Part shown: in pieces, positions 7,101-16,635 of the stretch
Numbering within the stretch: position 1 is the first letter of the stretch
Layout: each line of letters opens with the position of its first letter
Source of the DNA: Candidatus Gastranaerophilales bacterium
Lineage (GTDB): Bacteria; Cyanobacteriota; Vampirovibrionia; Gastranaerophilales; Gastranaerophilaceae
Assembly: GCA_900552525.1 (NCBI GenBank)
Contig: UNSK01000015.1
Location: forward strand, 1 to 41,732
Direction: 5' to 3'
DNA: 41,732 nt
The notes under the pieces: model-generated
The model's input: only the letters and a program-made list of their open reading frames with translations
Database searches by the model: none
Told to the model about the DNA's origin: nothing
Made by a program: the position numbers and the translations under genes

Positions 7101-9485
7101 CTACTTAGCTATATATTTCTTTTTCTTTGTATCAAATACAAATGTATTATACCCTTTATCATTTACAACAAAACGTATTGAATTATTAATATCTGTACGC
7201 AGAATTGTTCTGTCTCTCAACATTGCAACAGTATAAATCGTCGGATGTCCGAATTTATTAATCCCTGTAGAAATAAGAGCATACTTCGGATTTAAATACT
7301 CAAGCATTTCTTTGTTCACGACTCCGTTAGCGCCATGGTGACCTACTTTCAGAACAGTGATATTTTGCGGTAAATAATTTTTTAGTTTCATAAATGTATC
7401 AACTCCGGAATCTCCGGTAAAAAGCATACTAAAATCCTTATAGCGCAAAAGAGTTAATACAGAAGCTTCATTGTCACCTATACCGGCTTCATTAGAAATA
7501 TAATTCCTGATAAGCAGCCCGTCTTTATCCATTACCGTTTGATTATTTTCAGCAAGTATAAGTTCTACACCGCGTGCCTCTGCTGTTTTGTAAATTTGCT
7601 TTGCTGCGTTAGAATCATGGTTTAGAGAATTTACATATAAATTTTTAACATTTACACCTTCCATCAAATCAACAGCACCGCCGCAATGGTCATTATCAAA
7701 GTGTGTAACTATAATTGTATCAATATTATTAATTCCCCTATCCATGAGATATTTTAATATCAGCATCTTTGCTTGAGATTTACCGCCATTATACCCGCTT
7801 TTTGCAGTGTCAATCATCAAATACTTATTATCCGGAGTTTTAATAAGAAAGGCGTCAGCATTTCCTACATCAAACGCTGTTATTTCAAGATTGTGATTTG
7901 GAAAAGATATCTGTGACAGGCATAAAACCACTATCAAAACCGGCAGAGCCAGTTTAATCGGTTTTAAATAATTTTCTCTTATATTTTTATCCATAAGAGC
8001 TGTTATCAAAAGTAAAACAGCATAATATAAAATAATTTGAAAAACAGAAGGATGTGTCGTTTGAATAGCTGCATTGGGAAGTTTTCCCCAGAAGTCAGAA
8101 ATATTCACAAGAAGTGTCAGCATAGGGTTTAAAACAAAATCAAAGCACCTGCATACAAACGACGGAGTAATCGTTGCAATCAAAGAGCTTACAAAGCCAC
8201 CAAAACTTATAACCGAAAGTATAGGAACACTCATTATATTCGCAAATACTGAATACAAACTTATATTATTAAAGTAAAAAATTTGAATTGGCATTACCCA
8301 TAATTGAGCAATAATTGGAATACTCACTGTTCCTATAACCCAGTTAACGAATTTATTTTTCCCCCGCATAAGAAAAGGAGTCATAATTAGAAGTCCGAAT
8401 GTCACTATAAAAGACAGCTGAAAACCTACATCATTTATGTACATCGGATTATATAGAAGCATAAGAAAAGCGACAAAAGCAAGCAGGGAAATACTATGCG
8501 CATCTCTGTCAATAAGTTTGCCAATTAAAACAAAGACCAGCATAAAAGTCGCTCTGACAACAGAAGCCCCAAGTCCGGTCATTAGTGAATATACAATAAC
8601 CATCACAATACCGGCAGAAATATTTACTTTGTAATTTACTTTCAAAGCAGAAAGGAAGAAAAAGAAGAATGAAAATATAAACGCAACATTCATTCCTGAA
8701 GCAGCAAGAATATGCAAAAGGCCGGAATTAATAAAAGATTGTTTTATGTTCTCCGGCGGAGAAACCGCATCATCCCCAAACACAATACCGCCCAGGATTT
8801 CCAGATTTGGGCTGGAAAGATAATTGGAATGAATACTTATAATCTTTTCTCTGTAATCATTTATCCATTGCAAAACTTTTTCACGGGCACTTAAATCACT
8901 ATTCAGAAATACCGGTTCTGCTCCTTTTGCGCCATAAAACACTGCATATACATTAAAGTTCCGCAAATAATTTCCGTAATCAAATTGAGAAGGATTACCT
9001 GCCTTGAAAGGAACTGACAAACGTCCTTTTATTTTATAATAATCATAAATTTTAAGTTTCTCGTTTGTATTTAAAGTTACAAGAACTTTTTCATTATCAA
9101 ACTCTCTTACATTACCATCATACTCAATTTTATTAACCTTAAAGAAAAAACTCGTTTTATCCCGTCCTTTGTTTTGCGGTATCGAAAGAATTTGGCCTGA
9201 TATTACTGAATTTACAGGTGCAAGATTTAAAAGTTCATCCGTATCCTTTAGGCGTGATGTTGTATTATAAATTCCAAAATAGAATATTAAAATCCATATA
9301 AGAATATATTTAGGTTTAAAATAATCTTTAATCAGAAAAGCAGCAAACGCAAATGTAATCAAAACAGAAAATAAAAGAGTATGCCCGCTCAAAGCCGAAT
9401 ACAGTGCCAGAATATAGATTCCGGCCGTTACCAGCATCAATAGATTTTTGTTGCGGCAAACAACTGTACATAAATCTTTTATCAT
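7101..9485 (-). CDS. comEC: ComEC/Rec2 family DNA-uptake channel
   Basis: Inner-membrane protein that in competent bacteria passes single-stranded transforming DNA into the cytoplasm. The order is typical: N-terminal membrane segments and a soluble DUF4131/OB-like part (SVISGQILSIPQ...), the multi-spanning Competence domain (GLLHILAASGMNVAFIFSF..., GLGASVVRATFMLV), then a C-terminal metallo-beta-lactamase-like nuclease domain from about residue 540 with the metal motif HFDNDHCGG and a later GDSG and VGHHGANG. Length 794 is normal. It lies 7 nt downstream of infB and 22 nt upstream of dnaX, so it is probably expressed with these housekeeping genes. Together with the prepilin-like gene at 30 kb it suggests a competence or type IV pilus system, whose other genes are outside the window. 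Confidence 0.95.
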   Translation of the reverse strand: MIKDLCTVVCRNKNLLMLVTAGIYILALYSALSGHTLLFSVLITFAFAAFLIKDYFKPKYILIWILIFYFGIYNTTSRLKDTDELLNLAPVNSVISGQILSIPQNKGRDKTSFFFKVNKIEYDGNVREFDNEKVLVTLNTNEKLKIYDYYKIKGRLSVPFKAGNPSQFDYGNYLRNFNVYAVFYGAKGAEPVFLNSDLSAREKVLQWINDYREKIISIHSNYLSSPNLEILGGIVFGDDAVSPPENIKQSFINSGLLHILAASGMNVAFIFSFFFFFLSALKVNYKVNISAGIVMVIVYSLMTGLGASVVRATFMLVFVLIGKLIDRDAHSISLLAFVAFLMLLYNPMYINDVGFQLSFIVTFGLLIMTPFLMRGKNKFVNWVIGTVSIPIIAQLWVMPIQIFYFNNISLYSVFANIMSVPILSVISFGGFVSSLIATITPSFVCRCFDFVLNPMLTLLVNISDFWGKLPNAAIQTTHPSVFQIILYYAVLLLITALMDKNIRENYLKPIKLALPVLIVVLCLSQISFPNHNLEITAFDVGNADAFLIKTPDNKYLMIDTAKSGYNGGKSQAKMLILKYLMDRGINNIDTIIVTHFDNDHCGGAVDLMEGVNVKNLYVNSLNHDSNAAKQIYKTAEARGVELILAENNQTVMDKDGLLIRNYISNEAGIGDNEASVLTLLRYKDFSMLFTGDSGVDTFMKLKNYLPQNITVLKVGHHGANGVVNKEMLEYLNPKYALISTGINKFGHPTIYTVAMLRDRTILRTDINNSIRFVVNDKGYNTFVFDTKKKKYIAK

Positions 9486-9492
9486 AAAATAT

Positions 9493-12027
9493 CTACTCTA
9501 GTTCAGAGCGTTCAATTTCCTGCTTGGTAGTGAATTTAACAATATCACCTTCTTGAATATCATTAAATTTAACGAAAGACAAGCCGCATTCAAATCCCTG
9601 AGCAACTTCCTTAACGTCATCCTTAAATCTCTTAAGCTGGTCAACAGCACCTTTAAAGATTTCTTTACCATCTCTGTAGATTGTTGCAGTATCGTTGCGG
9701 TTGATTTTACCTTCTGTTACATAACATCCGGCAATCTTCTGAATTTTACCGATTGTAAATATCTGTCTGATTTCAACCTGACCCGTTGTTATTTCTTTAA
9801 CCTCCGGAGAAAGTAATGAAATCATTGTTTTTTCAATATCTTCAAGAATTTGATAAATAATATCATATTTCTTAATAGTTACGCCTTCTCTTTCGGCAGC
9901 AGCCAGTGCATTAGAGTCTTCTTTTACAGTAAATCCAAGAATTAAAGCATTTGAAGCAGATGCAAGCATTACATCAGCCTCAGAGATATCACCAACCCCA
10001 ACGTGAATAATCTTAGTCACAATTTCCTTAGATTCAAATTGAGCAATAGCCTGAGAAACAGCTTCAGCAGAACCGTGCGTATTTGCCTTAATAATCAAAT
10101 TCAACTGCGGTACATCGCCCTCAGCATCGCCGGCTTCTCTTCTCATATGAGCCGGAAGCATAGCATCAAGACGCTTATTACGTTCTTTTTCTTTACGTTT
10201 TTCAATAATCGCCTTCATTTCTTTTTCATTTTTTACAACTTCAAAGAAATCTCCAGCGTTAGGAACTTCTGTTAAACCTAAAACCTCTACAGGTGTTGAC
10301 GGTTCTGCTTTTACAATTCTTTCTCCGGAATCGGAAAGCAGAGCTCTCACTCTTCCGCAAGCAGTACCTACAACAATGCAGTTTCCGGTTCTCAAAGTAC
10401 CATTCTGCACAAGAAGTGTAGCAACAGGTCCTTTACCTTTATCAAGATTAGCTTCTATAACTACACCAGAAGCCTCTGCCTTAGGATTTGCTTTCAAATC
10501 CTGCACTTCTGCAACAAGCAGAATATATTCTAATAGCTCATCAATACCGGTTCCCTGCAAAGCTGAAACATTAACTGTAATTGTTTCTCCGCCCCAGGCT
10601 TCAGGTACAAGACCGTGTTCAGTTAACTGCTGCAAGACTTTATCAGGATTTGCACCAGGCTTATCACATTTGTTAACAGCAACAATAATAGGAACTTCTG
10701 CAGCCTTTGCGTGGTTAATAGCTTCAATCGTCTGAGGCATTATACCATCATCAGCCGCAACGACAAGAATTGCAATATCCGTTGCTTTAGCACCGCGGGC
10801 TCTCATTTCTGTAAAAGCTTCGTGCCCCGGAGTATCTACAAATACAATTTTCTTTTCATTTTTATTATCCAGATAAACAGTATAAGCACCGATTGACTGG
10901 GTTATGCCGCCAACCTCGGTCGCAACAATTTTGTGTTTAGAAGCTCTGATGCTATCCAGAAGTGTTGTTTTACCATGGTCTACGTGTCCCATAATACTAA
11001 CAACCGGAGCACGTTTCTTCAACAATTTTTTATCAACTTCTGTCAATGCTTTTTGCTTTTGTTCTTTTTCAAGTTCTTCTTCAATATAAGCATCTAAATC
11101 TTCTTCAAGAACTTCCAATTCATACTCTGCGCAAACTTTCTTGATTGTATCAACATCAATAAGCTGGTTTACGGTTGCCATAATACCTTGAAACATAAGG
11201 AATTTAACAATTTCAGCAGGTGTTTTATGAATTTTATCTGCTAATTCGCTGATAGTCATTGCTGCATTTACAACAATCTGCTTAACTTCTGCCTGAGCTT
11301 CTTCTTTATGTGATTTTTTCTTATGTTTTTGAGCTGCAGCCTTTTCTAGAGAAATCATTTCCTGATCTTCTTTTTTAGAATTAAAATCTTTTTCCTTTTT
11401 CTTTCCATCATTTTTTCTCTTAGAAGGGCCGCCTTTGCCTTCGTATATTTCCTGAGGAATAATTCTTCTTTCTACAAGTTTTTTCTCGTTGCCAGCCTGT
11501 TTGTTAAACGGCTTTTTGTCACCCTTAGATGGTCTTTCCGGTTTTTCTACAGTATTTACCGGTTTTGGAGGAGCTTTACGCACAATCTCAATTCTTGACT
11601 GATTTTTATGATACTCAATTTTTGTACGTTCAACTCTTACTACAGGTTTTTCAGTTTTTTTAGGTTCTGCTTTTTCTACAGCTTCGCTTTTTTCCTGAAC
11701 AACAGGTTTTTCGACTTTTTCAATACGTTCAACTTTTTGAACTCTTTGTACACGTTCAATTGTTGGAGCAGCCTTTACTGTTTCTTCTTTTTGCGGTTTT
11801 TCTTCTACAGGAGCAGCTTTTGCCTTTTTAACAACAAAAGCTTTCGGTTTAGAAGTATTCTTTTTAGGTGCAACACCTAAATGCTCTTTCAGTTTTCTAA
11901 TCTGTGTCGGAGTTACAGTATTCGAGTGAGATTTCACAACAATTGAAACCTCGGCGAACTTTTCTATAACCTCTTTGCTGGTTAACCCAAGTTCTTTTGC
12001 TAATTCACTTACTCTTATACTGTCCAT
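9493..12027 (-). CDS. infB: Translation initiation factor IF-2
   Basis: GTPase that places initiator tRNA on the 30S subunit and promotes subunit joining. It has an N-terminal IF2_N module ([22 protein letters not shown]), a long Lys/Glu/Pro-rich low-complexity linker (about 50-240), a second IF2_N module ([21 protein letters not shown]), and then the G domain with GHVDHGKTT (about residue 347), DTPGHEAF and NKCDKP, followed by domains II-IV. Length 844 matches the family. The start codon lies inside the end of ylxR (23-nt overlap) with an AGGA site, implying translational coupling. Usual neighbours nusA and rbfA are absent; prfA-ylxR is upstream and comEC follows. Confidence 0.98.
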   Translation of the reverse strand: MDSIRVSELAKELGLTSKEVIEKFAEVSIVVKSHSNTVTPTQIRKLKEHLGVAPKKNTSKPKAFVVKKAKAAPVEEKPQKEETVKAAPTIERVQRVQKVERIEKVEKPVVQEKSEAVEKAEPKKTEKPVVRVERTKIEYHKNQSRIEIVRKAPPKPVNTVEKPERPSKGDKKPFNKQAGNEKKLVERRIIPQEIYEGKGGPSKRKNDGKKKEKDFNSKKEDQEMISLEKAAAQKHKKKSHKEEAQAEVKQIVVNAAMTISELADKIHKTPAEIVKFLMFQGIMATVNQLIDVDTIKKVCAEYELEVLEEDLDAYIEEELEKEQKQKALTEVDKKLLKKRAPVVSIMGHVDHGKTTLLDSIRASKHKIVATEVGGITQSIGAYTVYLDNKNEKKIVFVDTPGHEAFTEMRARGAKATDIAILVVAADDGIMPQTIEAINHAKAAEVPIIVAVNKCDKPGANPDKVLQQLTEHGLVPEAWGGETITVNVSALQGTGIDELLEYILLVAEVQDLKANPKAEASGVVIEANLDKGKGPVATLLVQNGTLRTGNCIVVGTACGRVRALLSDSGERIVKAEPSTPVEVLGLTEVPNAGDFFEVVKNEKEMKAIIEKRKEKERNKRLDAMLPAHMRREAGDAEGDVPQLNLIIKANTHGSAEAVSQAIAQFESKEIVTKIIHVGVGDISEADVMLASASNALILGFTVKEDSNALAAAEREGVTIKKYDIIYQILEDIEKTMISLLSPEVKEITTGQVEIRQIFTIGKIQKIAGCYVTEGKINRNDTATIYRDGKEIFKGAVDQLKRFKDDVKEVAQGFECGLSFVKFNDIQEGDIVKFTTKQEIERSELE

Positions 12028-12250
12028 CTAATAGTCCTTTCACATCAGCGTTTGTTCTTAACGCTTTATTTAATTTTGATTTCTTTAATGCTGCTTCAAT
12101 ACAACTTTGATTATAACAAAGATATGCAGATCTGCCAAATGTTTTGAAATCGGGCTCTATAACAATATTTCCGTCCTTATAGTCTTTTGTAATTTTTATT
12201 AAATTTTCCCGCGGTTTAAGTTCTCCGCACCCGACACACTTACGAAGCAT
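12005..12250 (-). CDS. ylxR: YlxR/RnpM family RNA-binding protein
   Basis: Small protein (81 residues) of the YlxR (DUF448) family; a characterised Gram-positive member, RnpM, binds and modulates RNase P RNA. The family signature RKCVGCGELKPRENLIKI at the N-terminus, the GRSAYLCYNQSCIEAALKK segment and the C-terminal basic helix are all visible, with CxxC at residues 5-8 and a second pair of cysteines. Only two bases separate its ATG from the prfA stop codon, and its 3' end overlaps the infB start. YlxR next to infB is the common arrangement; prfA directly upstream, rather than nusA, is unusual. Confidence 0.93.
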   Translation of the reverse strand: MLRKCVGCGELKPRENLIKITKDYKDGNIVIEPDFKTFGRSAYLCYNQSCIEAALKKSKLNKALRTNADVKGLLDGQYKSK

Positions 12251-12252
12251 TT

Positions 12253-13338
12253 TTAAGTATTTACCTCTGCAAGTTTTTCAAGCTTAAGCTTCTGGTCATA
12301 CTCAACCAGCAGATTAATTAATTCGTCTAAATCCCCGTCAATTACAGTCCATACGTTAAGGTTCTGTCCTATTCTATGGTCCGTAAGTCTGCCCTGCGGG
12401 AAGTTGTAAGTTCTGATACGTTCGCTTCTATCACCTGTACCAACCTGTGAGCGTCTAAGGTCGGTAATTTCCTGCATTTGTTTTTGAACTTCCATATCAT
12501 AAAGTTTTGCTTTCAAAATTTGAAGAGCTCTTTCTTTATTTTGAAGCTGAGAACGTTCTTCTGTACAGAAAATCATAATTCCTGTAGGTTTATGGAAAAC
12601 TCTTGCAGCAGTTTCAACCTTGTTTACGTTCTGTCCGCCAGCTCCGCCGGAACGAGCAGTTGAAATTTCAACATCATTCATATTAAGTTCAACTTCAACG
12701 TCATCAACCTCAGGCATTACAGCAACTGTAGCTGTGGAAGTATGCACCCTGCCTTGAGATTCTGTTGCAGGAACTCTCTGAACTCTGTGAACTCCAGATT
12801 CATACTTGAGTCTTGAATAAATGCTGTCGCCTTTCATAGAGATAATAACTTCACTAACTCCGCCTGCTTCGCAGTCTGTCTTACTCAAAATTTGAGTCTG
12901 CCAACCCATTTTATCAGCATAGCGCATATACATTCTCATTAAATCACCGGCAAAAATATTGGCTTCATCGCCACCTGCACCGCCCCTGATTTCAAGCATA
13001 ATGTCTTTATCATCCATCGGGTCTCTCGGTAAAAGAAGTATTTTCATTCTTTCTTCATAATCAGGAAGCTTTGCTTCATTTTCTTCCATTTCTGCCTTGA
13101 GAAACTGTTTCATTTCTTCATCTTTTTCTTCATGAATTAATTGTTTTGCCTCTTCTATAGCATCAACAGCCTTTTTCCAGGCATAATATAACTCTACAGT
13201 TTCTTCCATTGATTTTCTTTGTTTAGATAAATCTCTGAACTTATTATAATCAGCTATTACATCAGGATCAGACAAAGTCTGGCCTAATTCTACATATTTC
13301 TTTTCAATCTGAACGATTTTATCCAACATATCTTTCAT
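12253..13338 (-). CDS. prfA: Peptide chain release factor 1
   Basis: Reads UAA and UAG stop codons and triggers peptide release. The tripeptide anticodon-like motif is PAT ([13 protein letters not shown]), which marks RF1 rather than RF2 (SPF), and the peptidyl-transferase-centre GGQ is in [12 protein letters not shown] choose the ATG at 13338 (361 residues, [15 protein letters not shown]), preceded by an AAAGGGG site; the in-frame ATG 33 nt upstream has no such site. It is the first gene of the prfA-ylxR-infB-comEC-dnaX unit. No prmC, the usual downstream neighbour, is present. UAG is used as stop at several genes in this window, consistent with a functional RF1. Confidence 0.96.
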   Translation of the reverse strand: MKDMLDKIVQIEKKYVELGQTLSDPDVIADYNKFRDLSKQRKSMEETVELYYAWKKAVDAIEEAKQLIHEEKDEEMKQFLKAEMEENEAKLPDYEERMKILLLPRDPMDDKDIMLEIRGGAGGDEANIFAGDLMRMYMRYADKMGWQTQILSKTDCEAGGVSEVIISMKGDSIYSRLKYESGVHRVQRVPATESQGRVHTSTATVAVMPEVDDVEVELNMNDVEISTARSGGAGGQNVNKVETAARVFHKPTGIMIFCTEERSQLQNKERALQILKAKLYDMEVQKQMQEITDLRRSQVGTGDRSERIRTYNFPQGRLTDHRIGQNLNVWTVIDGDLDELINLLVEYDQKLKLEKLAEVNT

Positions 13339-13401
13339 ATATTTTATTTCCCCTTTGTCTAATTTCAGCATAACAAAAAAAGGGATAAAGTAAATATATT
13401 A

Positions 13402-13439
13402 AAACGGCGCGGACGGAGATACCTCCAACCGCGCCGTTT
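13402..13439 (-). terminator. Strong hairpin terminator after the 13.4-15.0 kb operon
   Basis: A perfect 11-bp GC-rich stem (AAACGGCGCGG / CCGCGCCGTTT) with an inner GGAG/CTCC pair lies 9 nt past the stop codon of the 419-residue gene; the minus-strand read continues TTTTAATATATTT. It separates that operon from prfA. Confidence 0.85.
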
Positions 13440-13447
13440 GTCCCAAA

Positions 13448-14707
13448 CTATTTCGTATATTCATCTGCATATTTTAATACAAGTTCTTCCAGCTTAGCCA
13501 GAGTATCGTCAATACTGTAAATTCCGTTTTCATTCGGTTTCGGCAAGTCAGAATATTTAACCTTATTTTTAGCATCAGTCATTATACTTGTAATTTGCGT
13601 ATCTGATAGTGATGGATGCCTGTGTCTTATAACTTTTTCCAAATGTTTTGCATAAGTATCAATATAACCAAATAACTTAGTTTTGTCACTTGTTCCATAA
13701 GACGAATACTCGTTATCTGTTACCTTCATAACGAATTTCATTTCTTTTTCTTCATCTGTCAGGAAGTAATCAGCCGTATCTAACAAATAACCATCTTCCT
13801 CATAGTAAGGACTATAGGAGTTGATTTTAAGCTTACCGTCATCTGCTTTCCGCTCAAAATCTCTTTCATAACCAGTACTTACAGTATTTATCAGTTGAGC
13901 GAATACTCCATTACCTTCTTTATCCGGCGTAAGATCAAGGCAGTTTTTCATATAATTCATAAGGTCTTCTATTGTAGGTTTTTCTGGCAGACGGTTGCTG
14001 GCCGGATCTCCTATGCCGGAAAGAGAATAACTCCAAGCAACCCCATCCTGCGGTATACGCTCTACTGCTTGGGTAATAAGCCTATTTATAATTTTTTCGG
14101 CTTTCTCCTCATCGTATACTCTACCTACAGATTCAAGCTGCTGTTTCATATAATCCATCAATTGCGGCTTCATCTTTTCTAATTCTGCAAATAAATTATC
14201 CCAAGCACCGGAGTCAACATCACCTTTTCCTCCCAAAATCATAGTAAATTTTTTATCGTCTGATATATTATCCTCATTGTAAAAATCTTCTGCTTTTGCA
14301 TCTTTATCTACATCAGAATAATCAAATAAAGGTTCTTCTGTTTCCGGCAGTGCAGGAACCTCACCGCTCTCCGTTCCTGTTGTTTCACCAGTAAACGGTT
14401 TTTCTGGCTTAGCCTCTGTTATTTCTTCTTTTGCATAGTAAGTAATTGTATAATTTGTCCCATTATAACTATACTTTACTGTATATCCACTCGCATTTTC
14501 TGCCAGTGTATAAGCAATTTTTTGAGCTTCTAGTTCTTTTAATGCTGTTTTATCACCTTTTCCTAGCCTGTCATTAATTGAATCTGTATCGACCTTAGAG
14601 GTATTTATTTCCTGAATTTTTGCAGCAGAAATCTCATTAACAGAGTTTCGCAACATCATACCGGACTCTGCTTTTTTAAATTTGTTCATCATGTGGTTTA
14701 AATACAT
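13448..14707 (-). CDS. Hypothetical protein, 419 residues
   Basis: Not recognised. There is no signal peptide or membrane span. The N-terminus (MYLNHMMNKFKKAESGMML) is followed by a Ser/Lys-rich region, a short beta-type stretch (GYTVKYSYNGTNYTITYYA), an acidic Pro/Thr/Glu linker around residues 95-125, and a largely helical C-terminal half with many charged residues (FAELEKMKPQLMDYMKQQLES; DTLAKLEELVLKYADEYTK). An AGGAG site precedes the ATG. It starts 15 nt after the 93-residue gene upstream, so the two form an operon, and it ends at a strong terminator. The shared AT-rich dyad upstream of the operon links it to the prepilin-like and TPR genes at 31 kb. Confidence 0.75.
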   Translation of the reverse strand: MYLNHMMNKFKKAESGMMLRNSVNEISAAKIQEINTSKVDTDSINDRLGKGDKTALKELEAQKIAYTLAENASGYTVKYSYNGTNYTITYYAKEEITEAKPEKPFTGETTGTESGEVPALPETEEPLFDYSDVDKDAKAEDFYNEDNISDDKKFTMILGGKGDVDSGAWDNLFAELEKMKPQLMDYMKQQLESVGRVYDEEKAEKIINRLITQAVERIPQDGVAWSYSLSGIGDPASNRLPEKPTIEDLMNYMKNCLDLTPDKEGNGVFAQLINTVSTGYERDFERKADDGKLKINSYSPYYEEDGYLLDTADYFLTDEEKEMKFVMKVTDNEYSSYGTSDKTKLFGYIDTYAKHLEKVIRHRHPSLSDTQITSIMTDAKNKVKYSDLPKPNENGIYSIDDTLAKLEELVLKYADEYTK

Positions 14708-14722
14708 CTTTTTTCTCCTTTA

Positions 14723-15004
14723 TTATTTATTATAGTAATAACTTATGTTTTCATCGTTTAATACAAAATTAACAACAAATAAATCCCCATTTTCTTTTAC
14801 GTTGATTTGACATCCTGCACCGGCCTGAAAAGAAGTAATACTTCCTGCAATATTCCAGGTTTCACTCAAATAGGATTTTGCCATCTCAACATTTTTAAGT
14901 TCCGAAAACTTTTCTATCTTATTTAATATGCATTGCAGTTCTTCGGAACTCTTTTGCTCTGCCATTGATAGAATGCAATAAGTTTCGTACGTGTTTAAAT
15001 TCAT
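14723..15004 (-). CDS. Hypothetical protein, 93 residues
   Basis: Not recognised. The protein (MNLNTYETYCILSMAEQKS...) has a helical first half and a beta-like second half ending NFVLNDENISYYYNK; no signal peptide or membrane segment. I use the ATG at 15004 because it is 5 nt from an AGGAG site; a longer reading frame from 15055 would run through the upstream dyad. It is first in a two-gene operon with the 419-residue protein. The 24-bp dyad at 15024-15047 ends 19 nt before the start codon, so this gene is the obvious target of whatever acts there. Confidence 0.7.
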   Translation of the reverse strand: MNLNTYETYCILSMAEQKSSEELQCILNKIEKFSELKNVEMAKSYLSETWNIAGSITSFQAGAGCQINVKENGDLFVVNFVLNDENISYYYNK

Positions 15005-15023
15005 ACTGCTCCTTTCTTGTAAC

Positions 15024-15047
15024 AATACATTTGATGCAAAATGTAAT
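15024..15047 (-). promoter_or_regulatory. AT-rich dyad upstream of 93-residue gene
   Basis: Imperfect palindrome with arms TACATTT / AAATGTA around GATGCA. Its 18-bp core (ACATTTGATGCAAAATGT) recurs exactly, inverted, at 15150-15167. It lies just 5' of the ribosome binding site of the minus-strand gene. It may be a DNA operator or an mRNA hairpin. Confidence 0.6.
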
Positions 15048-15146
15048 GGCCTCAAGAGCAGCAGTATATTTAAATGTAAATAAATGTAACAATATAAATA
15101 AATTTATTAAAGTTTTACAAGATTCTGCCGTTAATACAAATATAAT

Positions 15147-15170
15147 ATAACATTTTGCATCAAATGTTAT
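15147..15170 (+). promoter_or_regulatory. AT-rich dyad in divergent intergenic region
   Basis: Palindrome with perfect 9-bp arms ATAACATTT / AAATGTTAT and a GCAT centre; inverted copy of the dyad at 15024-15047. It lies 105 nt upstream of the TPR lipoprotein gene, in the divergent region between two operons. The rest of 15005-15275 is AT-rich and holds no gene I can see. Confidence 0.6.
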
Positions 15171-15275
15171 GTGGTATTTGAAGGGTAGGAAGAGTTCCAT
15201 TTTACAAACTTGATTATTTATTGGAAGTGTATTAGAATACCAGTAAATAATTTAGAGTTGAGGGAATTAGTTGAT

Positions 15276-15854
15276 ATGAAAAAAGCTTTAATGATTGCGT
15301 CTGTGTTATTCATTGCAGTTGTTTCTACTGCTTGTATAAATAATATGGCGGTGCAGGAACTCAATAATAAGGCTGCAGAATATATGCAGAAAGGCGATTA
15401 TGAATCAGCTATGAACAGACTTCAAGCCAGTCTTGATTTAGACTCAACTATGTATGAAACGTATTATAACCTTGGTGTTGCTGCAATTAATGCAAATAAA
15501 TATGAGAAAGCTATTGAAGCTCTTGAAGGCGGTATAAAAATAAAACCTGATTATGCAGATTTCTATTACTCTCTGGGACTTGCTCAGACAAGCCTCGCTG
15601 ATGAAATTTTAGAAAATAGCGAAAAAGAACTTTCTGAAGGTGAAAAAAATGCAGAGATTGTAAATACAGAACCTAAAAAAGAATTATCTGATGAAGATAA
15701 AGCTAAGGTTGCTGATTTAAAAAAACAGGCTGCCGAAAATCTTACTAAATATCTGGAAATGAACCCTAATGGAGAAGATAAGCAGACTGTAGAAGAATTA
15801 ATTAAAGAAATAAACTCTTATTCAGAAGAAAGTTCTGCTAAGGTAGAAGAATAA
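15276..15854 (+). CDS. TPR-containing lipoprotein
   Basis: Predicted envelope lipoprotein of 192 residues. The signal peptide MKKALMIASVLFIAVVSTAC ends in a lipobox-like STAC with Cys20 as the lipidated residue. Two to three TPR units follow (EYMQKGDYESAMNRLQASLDL; YYNLGVAAINANKYEKAIEAL; DFYYSLGLAQ), then a Lys/Glu-rich helical tail. TPRs bind other proteins, so a scaffold or assembly role is likely, but the partner is unknown. The start at 15276 is chosen because it begins the signal peptide and follows a GAGGGA site; the frame is open 66 nt further upstream. Its stop overlaps the lgt start by one base, pairing a lipoprotein gene with the enzyme that lipidates it. Confidence 0.85.
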   Translation: MKKALMIASVLFIAVVSTACINNMAVQELNNKAAEYMQKGDYESAMNRLQASLDLDSTMYETYYNLGVAAINANKYEKAIEALEGGIKIKPDYADFYYSLGLAQTSLADEILENSEKELSEGEKNAEIVNTEPKKELSDEDKAKVADLKKQAAENLTKYLEMNPNGEDKQTVEELIKEINSYSEESSAKVEE

Positions 15855-16633
15855 TGTTTACATCACCATCACAAATCTTATGCACCATATTTGGTGTTAA
15901 TATATATTATTATGGCGTAATAATGGCACTTGCGATTGCCACAGGCGTTCTTGTCGCTGATTGGGCCGGAACAAAGTATTTTGGGCTAAAGAAAGAAACC
16001 ATTATTGATTTAGCTCCGTATATAATAATCTTTGGAATTTTAGGTGCAAGAATTTACTACTGCGCTTTAAATTACGGTTTTTATTTAAGATTTCCGACCG
16101 AAATAATTGCAATCCGCCATGGCGGAATTTCAATACACGGTGCAATGCTGGGCGGAGCTTTAGGATTGTGGCTGTTTGCAAAAAGACATAAACTTAATCC
16201 GATTAAATTATGTGACACTTCTGTCATTGGACTATCTATTGCTCAGGCAATAGGCAGATGGGGAAACTTTTTTAATTCAGAAGCTTTTGGTGCACCGACA
16301 AACCTTCCGTGGAAACTCTATATAGCACCGCAGTACAGACCAATTCCTTATCAGGATTACCAGTATTTCCATCCTGCATTTTTATATGAAAGTATTCTGG
16401 ATTTAGCAATTTTTGCAATATTACTTGTACTTACAAAAACCGGAAGATTAAAAAAAGACGGCAATTTAACATTAATATATTTGATTTTGTACTCACTGGT
16501 CCGCATATTTGTTGAAATGTTCAGACTTGACAGTGTAATGTATATATTAGGTGTTCCGGTTGCAATATTTGTATCCGTTGGTATAATTATTGTATCAACA
16601 GCAGTGTTTATTTATAACGTAAAGAGAGGTTAA
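15854..16633 (+). CDS. lgt: Prolipoprotein diacylglyceryl transferase
   Basis: Inner-membrane enzyme that moves diacylglycerol from phosphatidylglycerol to the lipobox cysteine of prolipoproteins, the first step of lipoprotein maturation. The family signature GRWGNFFNSEAFG is at about residue 134, and the conserved HGGISIHGAMLGG (about residue 94) and HPAFLYES segments are present, with several membrane helices. Length 259 is typical. Start and stop codons overlap with the upstream lipoprotein gene (TAATG), implying coupling. Skp/OmpH-like and alcohol dehydrogenase genes follow within a few bases. Confidence 0.96.
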   Translation: MFTSPSQILCTIFGVNIYYYGVIMALAIATGVLVADWAGTKYFGLKKETIIDLAPYIIIFGILGARIYYCALNYGFYLRFPTEIIAIRHGGISIHGAMLGGALGLWLFAKRHKLNPIKLCDTSVIGLSIAQAIGRWGNFFNSEAFGAPTNLPWKLYIAPQYRPIPYQDYQYFHPAFLYESILDLAIFAILLVLTKTGRLKKDGNLTLIYLILYSLVRIFVEMFRLDSVMYILGVPVAIFVSVGIIIVSTAVFIYNVKRG

Positions 16634-16635
16634 GC

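Noticed and set aside
10376..10735. Open frame of 119 codons opposite infB
   Set aside because: Mirror frame of the IF-2 GTP-binding region; no independent signals.
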